This document shows, piece by piece, positions 1 through 7,924 of a DNA stretch of 15,577 nucleotides. The stretch is taken from NCBI GenBank assembly GCA_019313505.1, contig JAFDBA010000052.1:1-15577 (forward strand), read 5' to 3'. Each line of letters begins with the position of its first letter. The first letter of the stretch is position 1. The notes under the pieces are model-generated. The model did no database searches. It had not been told where the DNA came from and worked only from the letters and a program-made list of their open reading frames with translations. This DNA comes from Deltaproteobacteria bacterium (lineage in GTDB: Bacteria > Desulfobacterota > Desulfobacteria > Desulfobacterales > UBA11574). The position numbers were made by a program, and so were the translations under genes.

Positions 1-330
1 CTTAACCATATAGTCAAATGCACCGTGTTTCATGCATTTTACGGCGGTTTCCACATCGTTTGCCCCTGTAATAATAATGACGGGTACTTCCGGGAAGTCG
101 CTGTTTATCAGCGGGAGCAGCTCTTCACCTGACACATACGGCATTCTCAAATCCAGCAGCATAACCTCGATCTCCCGCTCGGAAAGCATCAGCATTACAT
201 CGCGGCTGTCCTGACAACGGATAAAATTATTCATACTCGCAGAACGGAGTGCAATTTCAAAACTATCCAAAGCTTGTACTTCGTCATCCACCAGCATCAC
301 CGGTAAGAGAGGATATATAGATTCAGTCAT
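1..330 (-). CDS. Response regulator, N-terminal receiver domain (truncated by window edge)
   Basis: The 110 codons visible on the minus strand form an almost complete receiver (REC) domain: the acidic pair D15-D16 in LVDDE, the phospho-acceptor D60 in MLLDLRMP, the switch residue T88 in IITGAND, and the conserved K110 as the last codon in the window. The partner is almost certainly the histidine kinase encoded directly upstream: the kinase stop and this ATG share the four bases ATGA (327-330), a classic translational-coupling overlap. The output domain lies outside the window. The LRMPYVSG and CMKHGAFDYMVK segments resemble NtrC-type regulators with an AAA+ domain, but this is a guess from the receiver alone. 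The family is certain; the output class is not. Confidence 0.93.
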   Translation of the reverse strand, partial: MTESIYPLLPVMLVDDEVQALDSFEIALRSASMNNFIRCQDSRDVMLMLSEREIEVMLLDLRMPYVSGEELLPLINSDFPEVPVIIITGANDVETAVKCMKHGAFDYMVK

Positions 331-2852
331 TCTACTATCCCTTTCAACTTATTGTTTTTTTGATTAACGGGTAAGATAATCTCGGCCGTTGTTCCCTTCC
401 CTATTTCTGAGACAAAAGTCATTCTACCACCATGCTCTTCAATAATTCTTGAAGAAATTGACAAACCCAACCCAACGCCTCCTGAATCATGCTTGGTAGT
501 GAAAAACGGGTCCGTAATTTGCGCCAAACTCTCGGATGGAATCCCCACGCCTTCATCTTTGACTTTGACCACAATATTATTCACCGCTTCATCCCAAGAC
601 GTTGAAACAAAAAGACCTCTTTTTGAATCCGGAAGGGCCTGGCAAGCGTTTTGGATTAAATTTATAAAGACCTGTTCAAGCCGTTGGAAATTACCTGACA
701 GCACGGGCAAATCCCTTCCATATTCTACTGAAAAATAACTTGTGGATTTCTTTATCATATTAGAGATGAGTGAGATGGCATACTTTAAAACAGCGTTAAT
801 ATCCACCGATTGTGCCACATCAGAAGTATCCTTCCGCACGAAATTCTTTAAGTCTTCAACGATTTGCATGATCCGTTTAGACCCATCCAATATTCCGGAA
901 AACAATATCGGAATCTTTTCACGCATCTCGGTGTAGTTCATACCCCCTATGATAAAATCGCCATTCTTCTCATAGTATTCCTCAAGTATCGGTATAATAT
1001 TTTCCCATGCTTCCAGCAACGTTGGAGTATTCAGCCTGATAAAATTATTGGGGTTATTAACCTCGTGGGCCACACCGGAGACAAGCGTTCCCAAAGCAAC
1101 CATTTTACTGGCCTGAAAAAGCTGCTCTTGATGTAACCTTTCCCGTTCTTCAGCTTGCTTTCGCTCGGTGATGTCGCGTCCAACACCCCTAAATCCTGTG
1201 GGCTGACCTCTTGAATCACGAATCAGTGCTACAGAGCACTCGACAAATCTCCTTGTTCCATCCTTTGTGACGTTTTCCCAATCGAATGCCAGAGCGGGTT
1301 TCCCTGTTCGATAAACTTCGTTAAAAATTTTGAATACTTTCTGAGCAGTATCTTCAGTCATAAAATGTCGATTGTTCATGCCGACCAACTCTTCTTTAGA
1401 ATAACCCAGATGTTTGAAAAAAGCCGGATTGACGAAGGTTATATTTCCAAACAGATCAACCTCATAATATCCGTCTTCCATGCTGTTAAGAATATTTCTA
1501 TATTTCTTTTCGCTTTCATTCAAAGCCTCCTCGGCCTGTACCCGATCGATAATTTCTCCTCTGTATGCTTGATAAGTCTCCTTCAATTCCTTAAACTGCA
1601 TTTCTGTTGTTGTAAAGGCTTTTGAAAAGCTAAGGGATATAATAAATGCCTGGAAAAAAATAAAAATAAAAAGGCCAAACGGCGCAAAATATCCGGTTTG
1701 GATTACATTTTCAGCGTACATCATATCGTTTATGACTGTAAAAGCTAAAATCATAAAGCCAAGAAGAAAAACAAAGGCCCCGTCTCTCTTTCTGATCAAA
1801 GCAACAATTGGCACATAAAGTCCGTATATAATGGCTATCAGGGTTATGATTTGGTATGCTTGAAGTGTATGTGAAAAAACTCTTGCGGGGGTAAAAACCA
1901 CAACACATGAAAAAGCACAACCTGAAACTGCTATGAAATGGGAAACTCGCTTTGAAGTTTCCAGATAAAAAAGGGATTGCATAAATAGGATAAAAGCAGG
2001 AACGGCAAGATAAAAAGAAAGATATTCAAGCTTGATCATTAACTCCCAAGCTGTATTTGGGAAAAGATGAATAAAATATCTTTCACCTGTAGTGATAAGC
2101 CTTAACGCAACCAGAAAACAGAAAATACTAAAATAAAGCGGTGAACGATCCTTTTTTCTGAGCGTAAAAAGACCAAGATGGTACAGCGCCATAATAAAAA
2201 TACTACCCAATATAAATAGATCAAATTTAAGCCTTTTCTCTTTGATGTCCCGAATTTCCTTCTCATGTCCCAACAGGACAACTTCTCTGACTCCGCCTCG
2301 CCTGTGATGAAAATTAGACACCTGGAAAATGATCTCGATCTGGTTTGTTTCAACTTGAAAATCGATTACCTGTGGAAAATATCGAGGAACTGTAGTTTCA
2401 CGATCTTTCCCTGCCGTTCCCACTGAGCATACTTTTTGTCCATTCATATAGGCAGTAAATGCAGTACCTATACTTAATAATTTTAAAGCAAATGGTTCCT
2501 TTGAGTCATTGAAAAGAATTTTCAATCGATATGTGGCATATCCATTTCCAGGAAGATTCTTTCCCTCTAGTTTATAGCTGTTCCAATACCCCGGTACTTT
2601 GATAAATCCGGTTTTTTGGGGCGGAGGTGCCTTGGAAAAATCCATGGGTTTTAAATGTTGTTTCCAGTAAAACTCATACTGGCCTGAAAGGTTAACCGGA
2701 CCATCTCTTTTAAAATCCCAATCTGTTAGATCGAGAACTCCGTTAACTGCTTTGGGGGGAATCCTTTCTTGGAAATCATAACGGCAGGCAGCAAAAAGCA
2801 ACAAAGGGGAAATAATTAAAAATAATAAGCAGTTGTGTAAATTAGATCTCAT
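327..2852 (-). CDS. Membrane sensor histidine kinase: 7TMR-DISM, PAS, HisKA, HATPase_c
   Basis: The protein has 841 aa. Residues 1-23 are a signal sequence ending in FAAC, a lipobox-like site (C23; Phe at -3 is not ideal). Residues about 35-200 form an extracytoplasmic beta-rich domain opening with the LDLTDWDFKRDG pattern seen in 7TMR-DISM sensors. About 208-415 holds several hydrophobic segments (the 7TM part), followed by a short coiled coil (about 415-450). A PAS domain with PAC motif lies at about 448-565 (ending GVGRDITERKQAEE). The kinase core follows: H-box SGVAHEVNNP with H596, N-box NLIQNACQAL with N735, G1 box DEGVGIP at 766, F-box DPFFTTK, and G2 box GGVGLGLSIS at 791-800. All catalytic residues are present. 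It should autophosphorylate on H596 in response to an outside or membrane signal and pass phosphate to the coupled regulator at 1-330. The ligand cannot be told. The ATG at 2852 has only a weak, distant GGGAA. Confidence 0.95.
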   Translation of the reverse strand: MRSNLHNCLLFLIISPLLLFAACRYDFQERIPPKAVNGVLDLTDWDFKRDGPVNLSGQYEFYWKQHLKPMDFSKAPPPQKTGFIKVPGYWNSYKLEGKNLPGNGYATYRLKILFNDSKEPFALKLLSIGTAFTAYMNGQKVCSVGTAGKDRETTVPRYFPQVIDFQVETNQIEIIFQVSNFHHRRGGVREVVLLGHEKEIRDIKEKRLKFDLFILGSIFIMALYHLGLFTLRKKDRSPLYFSIFCFLVALRLITTGERYFIHLFPNTAWELMIKLEYLSFYLAVPAFILFMQSLFYLETSKRVSHFIAVSGCAFSCVVVFTPARVFSHTLQAYQIITLIAIIYGLYVPIVALIRKRDGAFVFLLGFMILAFTVINDMMYAENVIQTGYFAPFGLFIFIFFQAFIISLSFSKAFTTTEMQFKELKETYQAYRGEIIDRVQAEEALNESEKKYRNILNSMEDGYYEVDLFGNITFVNPAFFKHLGYSKEELVGMNNRHFMTEDTAQKVFKIFNEVYRTGKPALAFDWENVTKDGTRRFVECSVALIRDSRGQPTGFRGVGRDITERKQAEERERLHQEQLFQASKMVALGTLVSGVAHEVNNPNNFIRLNTPTLLEAWENIIPILEEYYEKNGDFIIGGMNYTEMREKIPILFSGILDGSKRIMQIVEDLKNFVRKDTSDVAQSVDINAVLKYAISLISNMIKKSTSYFSVEYGRDLPVLSGNFQRLEQVFINLIQNACQALPDSKRGLFVSTSWDEAVNNIVVKVKDEGVGIPSESLAQITDPFFTTKHDSGGVGLGLSISSRIIEEHGGRMTFVSEIGKGTTAEIILPVNQKNNKLKGIVE

Positions 2853-2947
2853 AACCGGTAGGCCCGTTCCCTTTCCCGGAAATACCCCCCGAAAAAAAAA
2901 CTGAATATGCTCGTAGGGGCGGCGGAAGAAATTAAGAAGGCGCCTGG

Positions 2948-2968
2948 ATTATACATGAGAACCTCTCA
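2948..2968 (-). promoter_or_regulatory. Candidate promoter -10 and overlapping palindrome for the kinase operon
   Basis: Read on the minus strand, a perfect TATAAT lies at 2953-2948, about 100 bases upstream of the kinase ATG. The bases just upstream of it form a perfect inverted repeat TGAGA-3-TCTCA (2956-2968), lying in the -10/-35 spacer. No good -35 is present at 17 bases, so the promoter would need an activator or an extended -10. The assignment is inferred from motif and position only. Confidence 0.4.
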
Positions 2969-2982
2969 ATTTGGATATTAAC

Positions 2983-3176
2983 GATACAGTTGAATTTAAA
3001 ACCATGAACGTGCTTCAAAGTCAATCTTCATTATTATTTTATTTTCTATTTACAGATAAAACCTCCAATGATATTTAACTGATACAGTCGTATCAATGGT
3101 GTCAAAAGCTTGAATTGTGAATTAATGTTTGACAATTAAGCCGGTATCACTTAGCAAAAAGTTCGACACCGGTATC
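2983..3176. promoter_or_regulatory. Divergent control region with five GATAC/GTATC half-sites
   Basis: The 363-base gap 2853-3215 between the divergent kinase and HDOD genes holds no credible gene. GATAC or its complement GTATC occurs at 2983, 3081, 3090, 3144 and 3172. Two of these form a perfect palindrome, TGATAC-4-GTATCA (3080-3095), and the last two lie in an 8-base direct repeat CCGGTATC (3141-3148, 3169-3176). The octamer GATACAGT occurs twice (2983, 3081). The arrangement looks like an operator array for a dimeric regulator serving one or both operons; the regulator could be the response regulator at 1-330, but nothing here proves that. Confidence 0.4.
3129..3157 (+). promoter_or_regulatory. 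Candidate sigma-70 promoter of the HDOD-MBL operon
   Basis: A perfect TTGACA -35 at 3129-3134 is followed after 17 bases by a weak -10, TAGCAA (3152-3157). It starts about 60 bases before the HDOD ATG. The -35 falls within an imperfect inverted repeat (3109-3118 against 3132-3140), and one GTATC half-site (3144) lies in the spacer, consistent with regulated use. The weak -10 makes this tentative. Confidence 0.35.
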
Positions 3177-3215
3177 GTTATGACATGCCAAAACAGATAG
3201 AATTATAGGCACCAC

Positions 3216-4097
3216 ATGGAATATCACAAGAGATTAGCGATACTTCAGTCTCATATCAGCAAATTGCCTGCTTTCCCGGCAACGGTTACTAAGGTCATGG
3301 AAATCTGCCGTGATGTAAACACATCTCCTGCGGATCTGAGCAGGGTAATCAGCCTAGATCCCGTGCTAACAGGGAAGGTTATGAGACTTATCAATTCAGC
3401 CTACTTTAGTCTCTCCCAGGAAGTCATCTCCCTTGTGCGGGCAATCATTATGCTTGGTATGAATACAGTGAAAAATCTTGTCCTTGGCGCTGCTGTGGTA
3501 AGCACCTTAGGAAAAAGTAAGAACTTTCAAGCCCTTAATATGGATTTATTCTGGCAACATTCCCTCGCAGTGGGAGTTATTTCCAAGCTGATTGCCAAAA
3601 AATGCAACGTAAGCCGCGAGCAACTAGAGGGATTCTTTATTGCCGGGCTTTTGCACGACATTGGGAAGATACCATTAAACAGTAAATTTTCTGATGAATA
3701 TAGGCTTGCAATGGAAACCTCGGACAGAGAACATCTACCTCTATCCATCTCCGAAAAACAGTTTTTGGGCATTGATCATACCCAAGCAGGAAATCTTATT
3801 ATGGAAAACTGGAAGCTGGGGACAGAAATTATAGATACTGTAACCTATCATCACTCCCCGGAAACATATGAAGGCGAACAGAAAGATATTCTTTTCACCG
3901 TGATTCTTGCTAATTATTTCGCAAACAGTTCGGGCATTGGTTTCTCCGGAAACCGATGTTTCGAGGAAATTTGGCCTGAAGTGTTTCAGCACTTAGGTAC
4001 TTACACGAACATATCTCTCGATTATTCTGGAGATCTTTTCGATGAAGTAAACCGAGAGATAGAAAAAGCCCAAATATTTCTGAAAATTTCAAAATAA
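3216..4097 (+). CDS. HDOD domain signalling protein
   Basis: The protein is 293 aa and is essentially one HDOD domain (about residues 10-215) plus an alpha-helical tail. The hallmark first half reads ISKLPAFPATVTKVM, then ISLDPVLTGKVMRLINSAYF, as in the family. The HD-like half keeps H115 (WQHSLA), H147-D148 (GLLHDIGK), H188 (GIDHTQAG) and H212-H213 (TYHHSPE), while the final HD aspartate position appears to be Asn233 (LANYF). Known HDOD proteins act in signal transduction and nucleotide-related regulation in proteobacteria, and most have no shown enzyme activity. It has no membrane segment or signal peptide, so it should be cytoplasmic. The ATG at 3216 has only a weak AGG upstream. It is followed after 15 bases by the MBL gene, so the two are probably co-transcribed, and it is divergent from the kinase/regulator pair. 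Confidence 0.93.
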   Translation: MEYHKRLAILQSHISKLPAFPATVTKVMEICRDVNTSPADLSRVISLDPVLTGKVMRLINSAYFSLSQEVISLVRAIIMLGMNTVKNLVLGAAVVSTLGKSKNFQALNMDLFWQHSLAVGVISKLIAKKCNVSREQLEGFFIAGLLHDIGKIPLNSKFSDEYRLAMETSDREHLPLSISEKQFLGIDHTQAGNLIMENWKLGTEIIDTVTYHHSPETYEGEQKDILFTVILANYFANSSGIGFSGNRCFEEIWPEVFQHLGTYTNISLDYSGDLFDEVNREIEKAQIFLKISK

Positions 4098-4112
4098 GGA
4101 AAGGAAAACGAC

Positions 4113-5033
4113 ATGAAGGTTCGTTTCTGGGGAGTTCGAGGCTCTATTGCATGCCCTGGACCAGACACAGTGGAATTTGGGGGAAACACCTCATGCTTAG
4201 AACTCCGGTTTGGCGAAAAAGGCAGGCTCATCATTATAGATTCTGGAACCGGCATTCGCCCTTTGGGAAACCACCTGGTACAAAATGATCTGCCAAAAGG
4301 GCCTATCAATACCGAAATATTCATAACCCATACCCACTGGGATCACATCATTGGGTTCCCCTTTTTCAAACCTATCAATATTCCGGGCACAAAACTGAAA
4401 GTATACGGACCGATAACATTCGAAGAAGATACCCTTGACAAGATAATGAGCGACATGCTTCGCTACCGTTACTTTCCGGTTTTGCACGGTGAACTTACAG
4501 CTGATATTGAGTACCTTCAGCTAAACGAATGCAAAATGGATCTTGGTGACGGGATCACGCTTAAAACAAAATACCTGAATCACCCGCTTCTTTGTCTGGG
4601 GTACCGCTTTGAATTTAAAGACAAGATCCTTTGTACCGCCTATGACACAGAACCCTTCAGAAACGTCTTTTTCACAGACTCAAACTCTCCGGATTATGAC
4701 CCTGTTGCAAACGAGAAAGGAGAAGAAGCGGCCAGGGTAGAAAACCAAAAGCTGCTGAATTTTTTTCGAGGTGCAGATGTTCTTGTCCATGATTGTCAGT
4801 ACACTATGGAAGAGTATTTTTCATCAAAATTAGACTGGGGACATTCCTACTTTGAACATGCAATTGATTCTGCCCTTAAAGCCGAAGTAAAAAAAATCGT
4901 CCTTTTTCACCATGACCCCTTGAGGACAGACAAAGAACTCCTTGCACTCGAAAAACACTTTTGCAAGCGTATGAATAATCAATCCGATCTTGAAATTATC
5001 GTTGCAAGAGAAGGAATGGAAATTTTACTCTGA
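4113..5033 (+). CDS. Metallo-beta-lactamase-fold hydrolase (PhnP / cyclic phosphodiesterase-like)
   Basis: This 306-aa protein is a metal-dependent hydrolase of the MBL superfamily. The start MKVRFWGVRGSIACPGP and FGGNTSCLEL are typical of the COG1235/PhnP-like branch. Metal ligands are visible: the THTHWDH motif (H73, H75, D77, H78), H157 in LNHPL, D178 in AYDTEP, and H266/H267 in LFHHDP. All core ligands are present, so it is probably active. Related proteins cleave cyclic nucleotides, cyclic phosphates or other phosphodiesters; the substrate cannot be read from sequence. It has no signal peptide. AAGGAAAGG lies 7-15 bases before the ATG, and the HDOD gene ends 15 bases upstream, so the pair is likely one operon. 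Together they could form a nucleotide-signalling module, but that is inference. Confidence 0.9.
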   Translation: MKVRFWGVRGSIACPGPDTVEFGGNTSCLELRFGEKGRLIIIDSGTGIRPLGNHLVQNDLPKGPINTEIFITHTHWDHIIGFPFFKPINIPGTKLKVYGPITFEEDTLDKIMSDMLRYRYFPVLHGELTADIEYLQLNECKMDLGDGITLKTKYLNHPLLCLGYRFEFKDKILCTAYDTEPFRNVFFTDSNSPDYDPVANEKGEEAARVENQKLLNFFRGADVLVHDCQYTMEEYFSSKLDWGHSYFEHAIDSALKAEVKKIVLFHHDPLRTDKELLALEKHFCKRMNNQSDLEIIVAREGMEILL

Positions 5034-5126
5034 AATCCTAACCCGTACAAACTTAAACCAAATTTGTAATTTATGTGATAAATTCGGATATATTTTATCA
5101 TCTTTCTCAGCGCTTTGATATTTTGG

Positions 5127-5148
5127 TGGCGATAAAAAAATATTGCCA
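5127..5148. promoter_or_regulatory. Inverted repeat in the promoter region of the NAD(P)HX repair gene
   Basis: TGGCGATA (5127-5134) and TATTGCCA (5141-5148) are inverted with one mismatch around an A6 spacer, ending 29 bases before the ATG. The surrounding 5034-5177 gap is very AT-rich and holds no clear promoter boxes or terminator. It could be an operator; as an RNA hairpin it would be weak. Confidence 0.3.
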
Positions 5149-5177
5149 TAAAAATGACATTGCATAAGGAGTGAAAA

Positions 5178-6752
5178 ATGAAAGTAAGCAGAGTTGCCCA
5201 GATGAGGTCTCTGGATCGATATGCCATAGAGAAACTCGCCATACCGGAAGAGATTTTAATGGAAAACGCGGGGGAGGCTTCGTATTTTGTTATAATGGAT
5301 GAATTCGGGGTTGCGTATAAAAAATTTGTGATCATTTGCGGTATCGGTAATAACGGAGGGGATGGATTTGTTATCGCAAGAAAAATTCACTCAAATGGTG
5401 GAGATGTGAAGGTCTTTATTCTGGGGGATGTGAATAAATATAAAGGTGCGGCAAAAAAGAATTTTGATATTATATCCGGATTACAGATTGAGATCCGGCA
5501 CATTGAATCTGTTGATTCGATAAAGAGTGATGTCCTGCATTGCAACGCAATAGTTGACGCAATCTTTGGAACTGGCTTAACAAGAAATGTGGAAGGACTC
5601 TATAGAGATGTCATTCGGTTAATAAACAAAAGCAGGAAAAAGGTTTTCAGTGTTGATATCCCCTCCGGTATCAATGGCGATACCGGAGAAATTATGGGTT
5701 CCGCAGTTAAGGCAAACTATACCGTAACTTTTGGCCTTCCCAAGATAGGAAATATGCTTTTCCCCGGTCATGAACATTGTGGTAAATTGTATGTTTCACA
5801 TATATCTTTTCCTCCATCACTCTACAATCAAGATTCGATAAAAGTTGAAATCAACAATTACATTAAACTTCCCCCAAAAGACAAAATTGCCCATAAGGGA
5901 GATTTTGGTGATGTTCTCTTCATTGCAGGTGCTTCGAGCTATTTTGGAGCACCCTATTTTTCTGCCCTTTCGTTTCTGAAGACTGGCGGAGGGTATTCCC
6001 GCCTGGCTGCACCAATTTCTTTGACACCTTTTATTGCCAATAAGGGAAGTGAAATTGTTTTTATCCCACAAAAAGAAACGGACTCGGGGAGCATCTCTTT
6101 AAAGAACAAAGATGCATTACTTGAGCTTTCTGATAAAATGGATATGGTGGTAATAGGCCCTGGCTTATCATTAAATGAAGAAACACAACGACTAACAAGA
6201 GAACTGGTAAAGAATATTGAAAAGCCGCTCCTTATAGATGGTGATGGAATTACCGCCGTTTCCAAAGATCTGGATACACTAAAACAGAGAAAAGCGCCTA
6301 CCCTTTTGACCCCTCATATGGGAGAGATGTCCAGAATTACAAAAATGAGTGTCGGCGATCTTGAGAAAGATAAAATAGATATTCTCCAGAGTACCTCAAA
6401 GGAGTTGAATTCAATTATTGTTTTAAAGGGAGCCCATTCACTGATAGGCTATCCCGATGAAAAGGTCTATATTAATATGAGTGGTAATCCCGGGATGGCT
6501 TCGGCAGGATCGGGGGATGTCCTGACAGGAACCATTGCCGCCATGTTTGGTCTTGGCTTGTCCATTGAAGATGCAGCAAGAAAAGGTGTGTTCATTCATG
6601 GGTTTTCCGGCGACCTTGCAGCAAAAGATTTGGGTGAAGATGGAATTACGGCTCAGGATATACTCGATTATCTACCACTTGCCATGAAGATTGATCGGGA
6701 AGGTTTCGACGAAACCTTAAAGGTCGTTTATAAAGGCGCTAGTGTTATTTAG
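5178..6752 (+). CDS. nnr: Bifunctional NAD(P)H-hydrate epimerase / ADP-dependent NAD(P)H-hydrate dehydratase
   Basis: The protein has 524 aa, the usual size of the fused YjeF/Nnr enzyme. The N-terminal YjeF_N epimerase domain (about 1-215) carries GNNGGDGFVIAR at 57-68 and SVDIPSGINGDTG at 158-170; it interconverts the R and S forms of hydrated NAD(P)H. The C-terminal ribokinase-like dehydratase domain (about 228-505) has HKGDFGDVLFIAG, GPGL (327-330), LLIDGDGI, LTPHMGEMSR (377-386) and the nucleotide/catalytic site AGSGDVLTGT with D447. It restores NAD(P)H from the hydrates using ADP. This is cytoplasmic metabolite repair. AAGGAG lies 8 bases before the ATG. It seems to stand alone: a 144-base gap precedes it and a terminator follows at 6816-6839. 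No defect is seen. Confidence 0.97.
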   Translation: MKVSRVAQMRSLDRYAIEKLAIPEEILMENAGEASYFVIMDEFGVAYKKFVIICGIGNNGGDGFVIARKIHSNGGDVKVFILGDVNKYKGAAKKNFDIISGLQIEIRHIESVDSIKSDVLHCNAIVDAIFGTGLTRNVEGLYRDVIRLINKSRKKVFSVDIPSGINGDTGEIMGSAVKANYTVTFGLPKIGNMLFPGHEHCGKLYVSHISFPPSLYNQDSIKVEINNYIKLPPKDKIAHKGDFGDVLFIAGASSYFGAPYFSALSFLKTGGGYSRLAAPISLTPFIANKGSEIVFIPQKETDSGSISLKNKDALLELSDKMDMVVIGPGLSLNEETQRLTRELVKNIEKPLLIDGDGITAVSKDLDTLKQRKAPTLLTPHMGEMSRITKMSVGDLEKDKIDILQSTSKELNSIIVLKGAHSLIGYPDEKVYINMSGNPGMASAGSGDVLTGTIAAMFGLGLSIEDAARKGVFIHGFSGDLAAKDLGEDGITAQDILDYLPLAMKIDREGFDETLKVVYKGASVI

Positions 6753-6815
6753 TATTAACATCATTCATCACTTTGTGGAAGCAACCCGGCTGCAAGGGAA
6801 TTAACAACAAAGAGT

Positions 6816-6839
6816 CCTGGCCCAAAGGACCAGGTTTTT
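6816..6839 (+). terminator. Intrinsic terminator after the NAD(P)HX repair gene
   Basis: CCTGG (6816-6820) pairs with CCAGG (6830-6834). Inside, a single C-A mismatch is followed by CC-AAA-GG, so the hairpin can close on a three-base loop, and five T follow directly (6835-6839). It lies about 65 bases after the stop and 31 before the OmpA-like gene, separating the two units. Confidence 0.7.
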
Positions 6840-6869
6840 CAGAGCAAAATAAACTAAGGGGGCTAAGTA

Positions 6870-7505
6870 ATGAAAAAAATAATTGCAATCATTGCAAGTC
6901 TGGTGCTGGCCATATCTCTTTTTTCATGCGCCGGACCGACACAACAGGAAAGAGGAGCAAAAACAGGCGCTTTAATTGGCGCTGCAGGTGGCGCAATTCT
7001 TGGTCAAGTTATCGGTGGACATACAGAATCCACTCTTCTCGGAGCAGCAATCGGCACAGCTATTGGTGGTGTCGCCGGTCATCAAATCGGTGCGTATATG
7101 GACAGGCAGGAGCAAGAATTGAGAGCTGCGATGGCTGCAAGCGAAGCCGCCAGTATTCGAAGAACACAGGATGTTTTAAGTGCCACTTTCCAATCTGAGG
7201 TCTTGTTTGACTTTGACTCCTCAATTCTGAAACCGGGTGCATACGGGGAGATCGGCAGAGTTGCTAATGTATTAAACAGATATCCACAGACAACAATCAG
7301 GGTCGAGGGCCATACCGATTCAAAAGGTTCTGAAGCATATAATCAAACTTTGTCTGAAAAACGGTCACTGGCGGTTAAGAGTGCTCTGACACAAAGAGGG
7401 GTAGATCCGGCAAGAATACAGACCGTGGGTTTTGGTGAGTCACAACCCATATCTTCAAATGACACCATGAATAGAAGGGTTGTGATTGTAATTATACCTA
7501 CTTAG
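6870..7505 (+). CDS. OmpA-family outer-membrane lipoprotein with glycine zipper
   Basis: The protein has 211 aa. Residues 1-20 are a lipoprotein signal with a lipobox at LFSC (C20), followed by AGPTQQERG. Residues about 30-76 form a glycine zipper (GALIGAAGGAILGQVIGG, then LGAAIGTAIGGVAGHQIG), probably membrane-associated. A helical linker (77-105) leads to an OmpA_C peptidoglycan-binding domain (about 110-210): VLFDFDSSILKPGA, VEGHTDSKGS with D150, LSEKRSLAVKSAL, VGFGESQP and NRRVVIVI. The peptidoglycan-contacting Asp and Arg positions are present. It should anchor the outer membrane to the cell wall, like YiaD-type lipoproteins. AAGGGGG lies 9 bases before the ATG. The MORN-repeat gene follows after 26 bases without a terminator, so both may be one envelope operon. 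Confidence 0.95.
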   Translation: MKKIIAIIASLVLAISLFSCAGPTQQERGAKTGALIGAAGGAILGQVIGGHTESTLLGAAIGTAIGGVAGHQIGAYMDRQEQELRAAMAASEAASIRRTQDVLSATFQSEVLFDFDSSILKPGAYGEIGRVANVLNRYPQTTIRVEGHTDSKGSEAYNQTLSEKRSLAVKSALTQRGVDPARIQTVGFGESQPISSNDTMNRRVVIVIIPT

Positions 7506-7531
7506 AAAATTATAAGAATGGGGGGGGTAAA

Positions 7532-7906
7532 ATGAGAGTTTTAGGCGTAGCCTTACTATTGATAATTTGTTTTTCTCCTTTGAATACTTTTGGCGGGTGT
7601 ATAAAAGGAGATTGTATGAACGGGCAAGGTACGTTCATCTATCCCGATGGTGACAAATACACGGGTCAATTTAAAGATGGAAAGATGAATGGCAAAGGGA
7701 CGTTGACATCTCCTGATGGTGAAAAATATGTGGGTGAATTTAGGAACAACATGTTGAACGGACATGGGATTCTGGTTCGGCCAAACGGAGTCAAATATGT
7801 GGGCCAATTCAAAGATAATAAGCTCCACGGAAAAGGGACTTTGACTTCTCCCGACGGCAAGAAAATGGTCGGCAAGTTTAAATTTGGTGAGTTTGTCGGG
7901 AAATAA
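7532..7906 (+). CDS. Exported MORN-repeat protein
   Basis: The protein has 124 aa. An N-terminal hydrophobic stretch (about 3-20) is a signal peptide; C23 after FGG could alternatively be lipidated, though Phe at -3 fits poorly. The rest is four tandem 23-residue MORN repeats starting near residues 30, 53, 76 and 99, each built as N/H-G-x-G-x-x-x-x-P-x-G-x-K-x-x-G-x-F. Repeats 2 and 4 are nearly identical at GKGTLTSPDG. MORN repeats form extended beta-hairpin surfaces used in lipid or protein contacts; no enzymatic domain is present, so the role is unknown. The start is preceded by a run of eight G (7520-7527) acting as an odd Shine-Dalgarno. The gene converges on the receiver gene at 7925 with only 18 bases between and no terminator seen. 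Confidence 0.88.
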   Translation: MRVLGVALLLIICFSPLNTFGGCIKGDCMNGQGTFIYPDGDKYTGQFKDGKMNGKGTLTSPDGEKYVGEFRNNMLNGHGILVRPNGVKYVGQFKDNKLHGKGTLTSPDGKKMVGKFKFGEFVGK

Positions 7907-7924
7907 CCAAAAACATATCGCCTA

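Noticed and set aside
5120..5150. Sigma-54 promoter upstream of the NAD(P)HX repair gene (TGGC ... TTGC)
   Set aside because: The GG-to-GC spacing is about 15 bases rather than the required 10; the match comes from the inverted repeat.
6773..7198. A 141-codon plus-strand frame overlapping the OmpA-family gene
   Set aside because: It runs in another frame across the terminator and the clear OmpA lipoprotein; its product is a low-complexity Arg/Ser/Trp-rich string with no ribosome-binding site and no recognisable motif.
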